Source: an uncultured Oscillibacter sp.
GTDB taxonomy: Bacteria > Bacillota > Clostridia > Oscillospirales > Oscillospiraceae
Direction: 5' to 3'
DNA: 64,000 bases
Assembly (NCBI GenBank): GCA_910587705.1
Contig: CAJUMX010000001.1
Span: forward strand, 186,001 to 250,000
This document shows, in pieces, positions 24,522 through 31,937 of the stretch (positions within the stretch are counted from its first letter, which is position 1; each line of letters starts with the position of its first letter). The notes beneath the pieces were generated by a model. That model was not told the DNA's origin. It saw only the letters and a list, made by a program, of their open reading frames with translations, and did no database searches. A program made the position numbers and the translations under genes.

Positions 24522-27500
24522 ATGAAACGCAAGACCATGGACGGCAACGAGGCCGCCGCCTACGCAAGCTACGCCTTTACCGAGGTCGCGACCATCTACC
24601 CCATCACGCCCTCCAGCCCCATGGCGGAGCATGTGGACACCTGGGCCGCCAACGGGATGAAAAACATCTTCGGCCAGAGCGTGCGCCTCATGGAAATGCA
24701 GAGCGAGGCCGGGGCCTGCGGCGCCATGCACGGCTCGCTGGAGGCGGGGGCCCTCACCACCAGCTACACCGCCAGCCAGGGCCTGATGCTGATGGTACCG
24801 CCCCTGTACCGGATTTCCGGCCAGCTCCTCCCCGGCGTCATCCACGTGGCCGCCCGGACCGTGGGCACCAGCGCCTTCTCTATCTTCGGGGACCACTCCG
24901 ACGTGATGGCCTGCCGCCAGACGGGCTTTGCCCAACTGGCCTCCTCCTGCGTGCAGGAGTGCATGGATTTAGCCGCCGTGGCCCACCTCTCCGCCATCAA
25001 AAGCCGGGTGCCCTTCATGCACTTCTTCGACGGCTTCCGCACCAGCCACGAGATTCAGAAGATCGACGTGCTGGACTACGGGGACCTTGCCAAAATGGTG
25101 GACCGGGAGGCCCTGGACCGCTTCCGGGCCAACGCTTTAAACAGCGAGCATCCCCTGATGCGCTCCACCGTCATCAACCCGGACACGGCCTTCCAGCTCC
25201 GGGAGGCGGTGAACCCCTACTACGACGCCGTACCCGGCATTGTGGAGGATTATTTGGCCCGGATGTCCGCCCTGACGGGGCGGGATTACCGGCTCTTCAA
25301 CTACTACGGCGACCCGGAGGCGGAGCAAATCGTCATCGCCATGGGCAGCGTCTCCGGCTGCCTCCAGGAGGTGGTCCAATACTTAAACGCCCAGGGCCGC
25401 AAGGTGGGCTTCCTCCAGGTCCGGCTCTACCGGCCCTTCAGCGCCGCCCATTTCCTGGCGGCCCTGCCGGAGAGCTGCCAGCGGTTAACCGTGCTGGACC
25501 GGACCAAGGAGCCCGGTGCAAGCGGAGAGCCCCTTTATAAGGACGTCTGTTCCGTTCTCCAGCAGGGGAACCGCCGGGTCCAGGTGCTGGGCGGGCGGTA
25601 CGGCCTTTCCAGCAAGGACACCACCCCCGCCCAAATGATCGCCGTCTACGACAACATGGCCGGGGAACAAAAGGACCACTTCACCGTGGGCATCACCGAC
25701 GACGTGACCCACCACTCCCTGCCCGTGGGAGAGAACGTGGTCACGGCGGATTCCCGGACCATCAGCTGCAAGTTCTGGGGCCTGGGCTCCGACGGCACGG
25801 TGGGGGCCAACAAAAACTCCATCAAAATCATCGGAGACAACACGGACCAATACGTCCAGGCCTACTTTGAGTACGACACCAAGAAATCCGGCGGCGTCAC
25901 CAAGAGCCACCTCCGCTTCGGCCACACCCCGATTCTCTCCACCTATTACGTCACCATGGCGGACTTCATCGCCTGCCACAACCAAAGCTACATCGCCAAA
26001 TACGACATCGTAAACGAGCTCAAGGAGGGCGGAATCTTCCTCCTCAACTGCAACTGGTCCGACGCGGACCTGGAAGCCCACCTCCCCAACAAGGTCAAGC
26101 GCCTCCTGGCGGAGCGGAAGGCGAAATTCTATACCATCGACGCCGGCGCCGCCGCCCAGGCCATCGGCCTGGGGAACCGGACCAACAGCGTCTTACAGGC
26201 CGCCTTCTTCAAGCTCTCCGGTGTGCTCCCCGTGGACCAGGCGGTGGACTACATGAAGGCCGCCATCCAGAAAACCTATGGCCGCAAGGGCAACCAGGTG
26301 GTCCGCATGAACTGCGCCGCCGTGGACGCGGGGCTGACGGGCCTCCATGAAATTCCGGTCCCCGCCGCCTGGGCAAATCTCACCGACGAGCCGGAGGCAC
26401 CGGACGCCGCCTCTCCCTGGTACGTCCGCACCGTCATGCGGGCCGTCAACGCCCAAAAGGGCGACCAGCTCCCCGTCAGCGCCTTCCGGGATGCGGCGGA
26501 CGGCAGCGTCCCCATGTCCACGTCCAAATACGAGAAACGGGGCTTTGCCTCCCATGTGGCAAGCTGGCTCCCTGAAAACTGCATCGGCTGCAATTTGTGC
26601 TCCCTCATGTGCCCCCATGCCGCCATCCGGCCCTTCCTGTTAAATGAGGAGGAGGTCCAAAAGGCCCCGGCAGGCTATGAGACAAAGGAGACCCGGGGCA
26701 AGGGCTTCGAGGGCCTGCGCTTCCGCATCCAGGTGGACCCCCTGGACTGCACCGGCTGCGGCACCTGCGCCGCCGCCTGCATCGCCAAGAAAAAAGCCAT
26801 CGTCATGGAGCCCATCGAAAGCCAGATGCCGGAGCAGTCCAATTGGGATTACAGCCTCTCCCTCTCCCCCAAGGAAAATCCCATGAACAAATTCACCGTC
26901 AAGGGAAGCCAGTACGAGCAGCCCCTATTGGAGTTCTCCGGGGCCTGCGCGGGCTGCGGCGAGACGCCTTACATGAAGCTCCTCACCCAGCTCTTCGGCG
27001 AGCGGATGGTGGTGGCCAACGCCACGGGCTGCACCCAGGCCTGGGGGTTCAGCGTCCCCAGCTATCCCTACACCACCAAGCCCAATGGCCGGGGCCCGGC
27101 CCTCTCCAACTCCCTCTTTGAAAACAACGCCGAGTACTCCCTGGGCATGGTCCTCAGCATCCGCCAGCAGCGGCTTCATCTCCAGCGGGAGGTCCGGGAG
27201 CTTCTGGAGGAGACGAAGGACGAAACCCTGAAAGCGGCCCTGTCCGCCTGGCTGGAGGGCTTCGAGGACAAAGAGCGGACCATCGCCCTCAGCGACGCGG
27301 TGATGAACGCCCTGCAACGCACCGCCGAGACTGGAGAGCGCGTCGAGGCCGTCCGCAAGGCTCAGGACCAGCTGGTCAAAAAGAGCATGTGGATGTACGG
27401 CGGCGACGGCTGGGCCTATGACATCGGCTACGGCGGCTTGGACCACGTGCTGGCCTCTGGGGAGGACGTGAACATCCTGGTGGTGGATACGGAGGTCTAC

Positions 27501-28088
27501 TCCAACACCGGCGGCCAATCCTCCAAGGCCACGCCCTTCGGCGCGGTGGCCCAGTTCGCCGCCGCGGGCAAGCGGACAGAGAAAAAGGACCTGGGGATGC
27601 TGGCCACCCAGTACCAGAACGTGTATGTGGCGTCCGTCGCCCTGGGGGCAGACCCCGCCCAGTACATCAAGGCCCTCCGGGAGGCGGAGGCCCACGACGG
27701 GCCGTCCCTCATCGTGGCCTACGCCCCCTGCATCAACCACGGCATTGTCAAGGGCATGGCCTGGGCCCAGGAGGAGGCCAAGCTGGCCGTCCGCAGCGGC
27801 TACTGGGTCCTCTACCGCTACGACCCCAAGCGGAAGCTGGAGGGCAAGAACCCCTTCATGCTGGACTTCCAGGAGCCCCGGTATGACCTCCGGGAGTTCT
27901 TTATGGGCGAGGTCCGGTTCAACTCCCTCCAGCGGACCTTCCCCGAGGCGGCGGAGGCCCTGCTGGTGGAGGCCCGGAACCAGTGCCGCAACCGCTGGGC
28001 CCGGTACACCCACCTGGCCTCCCAGGACTATTCCCGCCTGCTGGACGTGCTGGAGGACTATCCCATCCACGCCCAGGAAAAGGAATAA
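24522..28088 (+). CDS. nifJ: Pyruvate:ferredoxin (flavodoxin) oxidoreductase
   Basis: Single-chain PFOR (1188 residues, the usual 1170-1200) that oxidises pyruvate to acetyl-CoA and CO2 and reduces ferredoxin; the central step of anaerobic pyruvate fermentation. Domain I has TIYPITPSSPMAEHVDTWA. The bacterial-ferredoxin domain near 690-770 has two clusters, CIGCNLCSLMCPHAAI and CTGCGTCAAACIAKKKA. GACAGCGETPY and a later Cys carry the proximal cluster, and GDGWAYDIGYGGLDHVLASG with DTEVYSNTGGQ binds thiamine diphosphate. The ATG at 24522 follows AGAAGGGGG; the frame is open to 24399 but that would lie before the promoter. It is a single-gene unit with a strong promoter and terminator. It would use pyruvate made by the nearby desulfidase and lyase. 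Confidence 0.97.
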   Translation: MKRKTMDGNEAAAYASYAFTEVATIYPITPSSPMAEHVDTWAANGMKNIFGQSVRLMEMQSEAGACGAMHGSLEAGALTTSYTASQGLMLMVPPLYRISGQLLPGVIHVAARTVGTSAFSIFGDHSDVMACRQTGFAQLASSCVQECMDLAAVAHLSAIKSRVPFMHFFDGFRTSHEIQKIDVLDYGDLAKMVDREALDRFRANALNSEHPLMRSTVINPDTAFQLREAVNPYYDAVPGIVEDYLARMSALTGRDYRLFNYYGDPEAEQIVIAMGSVSGCLQEVVQYLNAQGRKVGFLQVRLYRPFSAAHFLAALPESCQRLTVLDRTKEPGASGEPLYKDVCSVLQQGNRRVQVLGGRYGLSSKDTTPAQMIAVYDNMAGEQKDHFTVGITDDVTHHSLPVGENVVTADSRTISCKFWGLGSDGTVGANKNSIKIIGDNTDQYVQAYFEYDTKKSGGVTKSHLRFGHTPILSTYYVTMADFIACHNQSYIAKYDIVNELKEGGIFLLNCNWSDADLEAHLPNKVKRLLAERKAKFYTIDAGAAAQAIGLGNRTNSVLQAAFFKLSGVLPVDQAVDYMKAAIQKTYGRKGNQVVRMNCAAVDAGLTGLHEIPVPAAWANLTDEPEAPDAASPWYVRTVMRAVNAQKGDQLPVSAFRDAADGSVPMSTSKYEKRGFASHVASWLPENCIGCNLCSLMCPHAAIRPFLLNEEEVQKAPAGYETKETRGKGFEGLRFRIQVDPLDCTGCGTCAAACIAKKKAIVMEPIESQMPEQSNWDYSLSLSPKENPMNKFTVKGSQYEQPLLEFSGACAGCGETPYMKLLTQLFGERMVVANATGCTQAWGFSVPSYPYTTKPNGRGPALSNSLFENNAEYSLGMVLSIRQQRLHLQREVRELLEETKDETLKAALSAWLEGFEDKERTIALSDAVMNALQRTAETGERVEAVRKAQDQLVKKSMWMYGGDGWAYDIGYGGLDHVLASGEDVNILVVDTEVYSNTGGQSSKATPFGAVAQFAAAGKRTEKKDLGMLATQYQNVYVASVALGADPAQYIKALREAEAHDGPSLIVAYAPCINHGIVKGMAWAQEEAKLAVRSGYWVLYRYDPKRKLEGKNPFMLDFQEPRYDLREFFMGEVRFNSLQRTFPEAAEALLVEARNQCRNRWARYTHLASQDYSRLLDVLEDYPIHAQEKE

Positions 28089-28105
28089 ACGTCTCTCGTT
28101 CCATC

Positions 28106-28144
28106 GCGCCTCCCCGTGTCGTAGGGCTCGGGGAGGCGCTTTTT
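28106..28144 (+). terminator. Terminator after PFOR
   Basis: GCGCCTCCCCG (28106-28116) pairs with CGGGGAGGCGC (28129-28139), followed by TTTTT. The T-run runs into the -35 box of the next promoter. Confidence 0.92.
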
Positions 28145-28171
28145 GACACCGCTTCAAATCCGGCGTACAAT
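28143..28171 (+). promoter_or_regulatory. Sigma-A promoter of the ECF sigma unit
   Basis: TTGACA (28143-28148) and TACAAT (28166-28171), 17-nt spacer; abuts the PFOR terminator. Confidence 0.75.
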
Positions 28172-28256
28172 GAAATCCGAAAAAATTTTTCATGAGCGCG
28201 TCACGTTTTACCCCGCCGGAGCGTTTAAGAGAACAGAGACGAGAGGAGGCGGCACG

Positions 28257-28772
28257 ATGCTGGTATACCTGCAAGCCATCGACAACCCGGAGGACCGGAC
28301 GCGGTTCGAGGCGATGTACAGCGCCTACCGGGGGCTGATGTTCCATGTGGCCAACCGGATCCTGCAAAATCCCCAGGATGCGGAGGACGCGGTGCATTTG
28401 GCCTTCCTCAGTCTCGCAAACTGCCGCCTTCCCGCGGAGCTGGGGCCCCAGGCCCGGCACCTGGCCGCCGTCACGGCGGAGCGGAAGGCCATCGACCTCT
28501 ACCGGGCGGGCCGGAGGCGGCCCGAGGTGGAGCTGGAGGAGGAATAGTTCCCCGGCTGCGCCCCGCCGCCCTCCGACGGGACCCTGGCGGGGGCCATGGC
28601 GGCCCTGCCTCCCCGGTACCGGGAGGCGCTGCTGCTGAAATACTACAACGGCTATTCCGCCGCCGAAGTCGGCGAGCTCCTGGGGACCACGGCGGCGAAC
28701 GTGCGCCAGATTCTCGCCAGGGCCAAGCGCAAGCTGGCGGAGGAGCTGGCGGAAAGGGGGGAAATCGTTTGA
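28257..28772 (+). pseudogene. ECF sigma factor interrupted by an in-frame amber codon
   Basis: A sigma-70 ECF-type protein of 171 codons in one frame. Residues 1-96 (start ATG 28257 after GAGAGGAGG) carry region 2 (FEAMYSAYRGLMFHVANRILQNPQDAEDAVHLAFLSL). After TAG at 28545-28547 the same frame continues for 74 more codons with a full region 4 (AALPPRYREALLLKYYNGYSAAEVGELLGTTAANVRQILARAKRKL) ending at TGA 28770-28772. That TGA overlaps the TTG start of the next gene, so the downstream half keeps its translational coupling. With no frameshift and intact conserved residues on both sides, this is either a very recent nonsense mutation, a sequencing error, or a read-through control point. It is called pseudogene for caution. 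Confidence 0.85.
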
Positions 28773-29434
28773 ACATCACCGATGAGATGCTGTACGCCAC
28801 GGCCCCGGAGGCGGCGGAGCGCTGGCTGGATACCCTCCCGAAGCGGGAGGACTGCGGGCACGACTTTTCCCTGACCTTTGAGGCGTCCATGAGCGCCCTT
28901 CTTCGAAGGAGGAGGAAACGGCGCTGGAAAACCCTGGCCCTGCTGGCGGCGGTCATCGCGGCCCTGGGGGCCCTGCTGGCCTCCGGAGCGGTGGCGGAAC
29001 GGCCCGACAACTACCGGGTCTACGCCGCCCAGGAGGATGGGCTGGTCAGCTACTCCGCCCGGCCCAAGGACACGGGCGTGGACCTGCCCTTCCGCCCTCT
29101 GACTCCCGGCTGGGCCCCGGAGGGCTTTGTCCTGGACAAGGACCGGAGCACAGTCCAGGGACACGCCGTCTTTTCTTACTCCTCCCAGGAGGACCCGGAG
29201 CACCGCAACTTCCGTGTGGAACAGTGGCACGGAGAGGAACAAAACGGCCTCTTCGCGGGGAACTTCACCCTGGAGGACGTGGAGGTGGACGGGGAGGAAG
29301 CGATCCTCATCTACAACCCGGACACCTCCCTGTCCCGCCTTCTCTGGACCCAGGGGGCCGACGTATTCCTGTTGTCCGCCAAGGGGGTGGAGCGGGAGGC
29401 CCTGTTTCAAATCGCGGAAAATATGAAATGGTAA
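28769..29434 (+). CDS. DUF4367-type membrane protein, probable sigma-factor partner
   Basis: A 221-residue protein: N-terminal cytoplasmic part (about 1-50), basic stretch RRRRKRRWK, one membrane segment (TLALLAAVIAALGALLASGAVA, about 53-75) and an extracytoplasmic domain. The domain ends in SRLLWTQGADVFLLSAKGVEREALFQIAENMKW, typical of DUF4367. Start is TTG, overlapping the TGA of the sigma-factor frame by TTGA with a GGAAAGGGGGG ribosome site. Single-pass proteins directly behind ECF sigma genes are usually anti-sigma factors, so that role is inferred. The N-terminus has no zinc-binding anti-sigma motif that I can see. Confidence 0.82.
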   Translation: MNITDEMLYATAPEAAERWLDTLPKREDCGHDFSLTFEASMSALLRRRRKRRWKTLALLAAVIAALGALLASGAVAERPDNYRVYAAQEDGLVSYSARPKDTGVDLPFRPLTPGWAPEGFVLDKDRSTVQGHAVFSYSSQEDPEHRNFRVEQWHGEEQNGLFAGNFTLEDVEVDGEEAILIYNPDTSLSRLLWTQGADVFLLSAKGVEREALFQIAENMKW

Positions 29435-29447
29435 AGGAGAATCCATC

Positions 29448-30503
29448 ATGCGGCACGGCAAACGAGAAATGAGAAAGAACTATACGCCCTTTGTAGCGGG
29501 CATGGTCACCATGGTCCTGCTGATCGGGCTGATTTCCGCCTCTCTGGCGGCCAACACGGGCTCCAGCGCGCAGCCCGCCGGCGGCGCGCAGCCCGCCCAG
29601 GTCGGCGTGGGCATCTTCCTGAAGCAGCAGATCGCCCCCGGCGAGACCCTGACCACGGAAAAGGGCGGTACAGCCCCCAAGGTCTTGTCCTATGCCGACA
29701 GTAAAGGAGAAACCCATTACTATATCGAAGCCACCGCCGTGGCGGAGCTCTTCGACGTGACCAGCGGCGTGAACTTCCACGAGGAGGCCAACCAGCTGGA
29801 GTTTGGGGCCAAGGGCCGGGAACTCCGTGACAAAGAGGGGAAGCCCACCGGGGAACAGGATTGGAGCCCGATTTCCTCCTCCGCCCAGCGGCATGACTTC
29901 AACCTGATTGCGTCCGGCAAAACAGACGAGAATGGGAAAATGGACCCCAGCACCGTGGTGATTGCCAGCGAGGGATTCCCCGCAACCCACGACAACGGGA
30001 TTTCCTTCGAGCGTCATTCCGAGGGCCGGGAACCGAATCCCGACCCGGAGCTCCAGAAGGAGCAGTGGGCCCGCCGGAAAAGTCTCCTGAAAGATAAACC
30101 GGAGTACGGCAAGAGCTTCGGCATGTACACGGAGGTAGACCCGGCGGAGATGAACCTGGGCAGCATCTCGGGACGGTCCATGGACGGGCAGGAATTCAAG
30201 GACGAAAACAACATTGAGCACACCTTCGCCTTCACGGCCCTGCTGGGCAAATACGCCGCCATCACCATTGAAAACACCGGCGCGTCGGAGGCTCAAATTG
30301 GTGTCCACCGGCTCCAAACCGTGGGACACGGCATGGACGTGTTCTCCAGCATCTACCTCCCGGCGGGCGGGAAAATCACCCGGGCCTTCCGCATCGACGA
30401 GAACAAGCCCCTGCAAAATCAGCTCGAGCTGCTTGCCAAGCCCCTGGGTCCCGGCGGGGTCAGCGTCAAGCTGACGGCGGAGCAGTACCGCAGCGCCAAC
30501 TAA
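29448..30503 (+). CDS. Exported protein of unknown function
   Basis: A 351-residue protein with an N-terminal signal/anchor (MRKNYTPFVAGMVTMVLLIGLISASLAA). A Pro/Ala-rich linker and an extracellular domain follow, with no motif I recognise. The region VLSYADSKGETHYYIEATAVAELFDVTSGVNFHEEANQLEF is reminiscent of the stalk-domain segments of surface proteins (SYYIEVSEVA-like), a tentative reading. It begins 13 nt after the DUF4367 gene behind AAAGGAG, so it belongs to the sigma operon and is a likely target or effector of the envelope-signalling unit. Confidence 0.75.
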   Translation: MRHGKREMRKNYTPFVAGMVTMVLLIGLISASLAANTGSSAQPAGGAQPAQVGVGIFLKQQIAPGETLTTEKGGTAPKVLSYADSKGETHYYIEATAVAELFDVTSGVNFHEEANQLEFGAKGRELRDKEGKPTGEQDWSPISSSAQRHDFNLIASGKTDENGKMDPSTVVIASEGFPATHDNGISFERHSEGREPNPDPELQKEQWARRKSLLKDKPEYGKSFGMYTEVDPAEMNLGSISGRSMDGQEFKDENNIEHTFAFTALLGKYAAITIENTGASEAQIGVHRLQTVGHGMDVFSSIYLPAGGKITRAFRIDENKPLQNQLELLAKPLGPGGVSVKLTAEQYRSAN

Positions 30504-30571
30504 ATCCCGCTAAAATTTCACGCAGAAAGTATAATTTTTCCAGCCGAAGCTAAAGGTACCACCTTTTTCTC

Positions 30572-30612
30572 TTGCCTTTTTTCGACGCTTATTGTATAAT
30601 ATTGTTACAATA
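30572..30612 (+). promoter_or_regulatory. Sigma-A promoter and palindrome of the LytTR gene
   Basis: TTGCCT (30572-30577) and TATAAT (30595-30600), 17-nt spacer. Directly at the expected start of transcription is the palindrome TATTGTTACAATA (30600-30612), a candidate operator. Confidence 0.75.
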
Positions 30613-30634
30613 ATCACAAAGGGGAGGGAATTCC

Positions 30635-31429
30635 ATGAGCGGGCAGCTGGAGGATACCATAGCCCTGACCCGAGAGATCACCCACGGTTACTACGCCGGG
30701 AATTTAGAGCCCTATCTGTCCCGCCTCTGTTCAAAAAGCGTGTGGCTGGGCACCGGAGGACGGGTGCTGATTGGCGGCGACACCATCCGCTCCCGGCTGG
30801 AGGCCGGGGTGGAGCGGCGGACGAAACTTTATCAGATTTTTCAGGAGGAATACACCCCCCTGTCTATCACACCCCGCTGTCAGGCGGTGATGGGCGAGGT
30901 GCGGGCCTGTGTTCCAGATCACCCGGAAGAGGACACCGTTACCGCCTCCTATACCTTCTTGTATCAGCTCATCGGCACGGAGACCAAGCTGGTGCTGCTC
31001 CACGCCAACTATGAGTTTCTCCACCCCTTCGCCCTGAAAGAGGGCGGGCCCAAGCTGGAGATGTCCGCCTATCAGTTTGTCCGGGACGTTTTAATGGAGG
31101 TCCCGCCGAAGAAGCGGCTGGCCATCCCCTGTGGAAGCACGACGCTGTTCGTCCAGCCAGATATGATTTTCTACGTCCAGAGCCGGAACCGGAAGGCGGA
31201 GCTCCACTGCGTGGACAAGGTGATTCAAAGCGACCTGGGCATCAGCGAGGTCAACGCCATGCTGCCGGAGCCCTTCTGCCCCATTCACCGCTGCTACACG
31301 GTGAACAGCCGCTATGTCATGTCCGTCCGGCGCTACGAGGCGGCCATCATCACCGGGGAGGTCCTGCCCATCCCCTTCCACAACTACATGCAGGTGAAAG
31401 CGGAGCTGGAACGAAAAATTACCGGATAA
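30635..31429 (+). CDS. LytTR regulator with N-terminal SnoaL-like domain
   Basis: A 264-residue regulator. Residues 1-140 look like a SnoaL/NTF2-type domain (ALTREITHGYYAGNLEPYLSRLCSKSVWLGTGG, ending in HANYEFLHPF). Residues about 165-260 form a LytTR DNA-binding domain (RLAIPCGSTTLFVQPDMIFYVQSRNRKAELHC ... CYTVNSRYVMSVRRYEAAIITGEVLPI). LytTR proteins bind pairs of short direct repeats. There is no receiver domain or partner kinase, so the SnoaL-like part may sense a small molecule directly. A GGGGAGGG site precedes the ATG at 30635. It is a single-gene unit between its own promoter and terminator. Confidence 0.87.
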   Translation: MSGQLEDTIALTREITHGYYAGNLEPYLSRLCSKSVWLGTGGRVLIGGDTIRSRLEAGVERRTKLYQIFQEEYTPLSITPRCQAVMGEVRACVPDHPEEDTVTASYTFLYQLIGTETKLVLLHANYEFLHPFALKEGGPKLEMSAYQFVRDVLMEVPPKKRLAIPCGSTTLFVQPDMIFYVQSRNRKAELHCVDKVIQSDLGISEVNAMLPEPFCPIHRCYTVNSRYVMSVRRYEAAIITGEVLPIPFHNYMQVKAELERKITG

Positions 31430-31432
31430 CCC

Positions 31433-31475
31433 AATCCCGCCGGGAGGCCACGCCTTCCGGCGGGATTCTTTTTCT
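31433..31475 (+). terminator. Terminator after the LytTR gene
   Basis: AATCCCGCCGG (31433-31443) pairs with CCGGCGGGATT (31457-31467), followed by CTTTTTCTTT. Confidence 0.9.
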
Positions 31476-31485
31476 TTCCAGTCTC

Positions 31486-31536
31486 TTGACAATTGGCCTA
31501 CAACGTGTTATCTTAATTTTAGCCCACACCTTGTAG
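31486..31536 (+). promoter_or_regulatory. Promoter and BlaI-type operator of the blaI-blaR1 operon
   Basis: TTGACA (31486-31491) and TATCTT (31509-31514), 17-nt spacer. Two inverted 11-mers, CTACAACGTGT (31498-31508, in the spacer) and ACACCTTGTAG (31526-31536, just past the start), differ at one position. TACA/TGTA-type palindromic arms are typical of BlaI/MecI/CopY operators, so autorepression is likely. Confidence 0.8.
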
Positions 31537-31553
31537 TCAAAGGAGGACGTCCT

Positions 31554-31937
31554 ATGAACGCACCGCAGATTTCCGATTCGGAGCTGGAATTGATGAAGAT
31601 TGTCTGGTCCGCCGGGGGGACCGCCCTGTACGCCCAGATCATGGAGACCCTGGCGGAGGCGGGCCGGAGCTGGCAGAAAAATACCGTCATCACCCTGCTG
31701 TCCCGGCTGGTGGACAAGGGCTTTCTCACCGTCCGCAAGCTGGGACGGCGGAACGAGTACGCCGCCGCCGTATCCGAAGCGGAGTACCAGGCCGCCCAGA
31801 CCCAGGTGCTGGTGAACAAGCTCTACGCCGGAAGCGCCAAGGGCCTGGTGGCCACTCTGATTCAACAGGAGGCCATCTCCCCCGGGGACTATGAGGAGCT
31901 AAAACGCTTCTGGGAGAACGGGGGCGAGGAAGCATGA
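31554..31937 (+). CDS. blaI: BlaI/MecI/CopY-family repressor
   Basis: A 127-residue winged-helix repressor: ISDSELELMKIVWSAGG, the recognition region WQKNTVITLLSRLVDKGFLTVRKLGRRNEYAAAVSEAEY, and a C-terminal dimerisation helix bundle ending GDYEELKRFWENGGEEA. BlaI proteins are inactivated by proteolysis triggered by their BlaR1 partner. The stop overlaps the partner's start by 4 nt (ATGA, 31934-31937). AAAGGAGG precedes the start. No beta-lactamase or PBP2a gene is adjacent, so the regulated genes lie elsewhere and may not concern beta-lactams. The gene symbol denotes the family. Confidence 0.92.
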   Translation: MNAPQISDSELELMKIVWSAGGTALYAQIMETLAEAGRSWQKNTVITLLSRLVDKGFLTVRKLGRRNEYAAAVSEAEYQAAQTQVLVNKLYAGSAKGLVATLIQQEAISPGDYEELKRFWENGGEEA

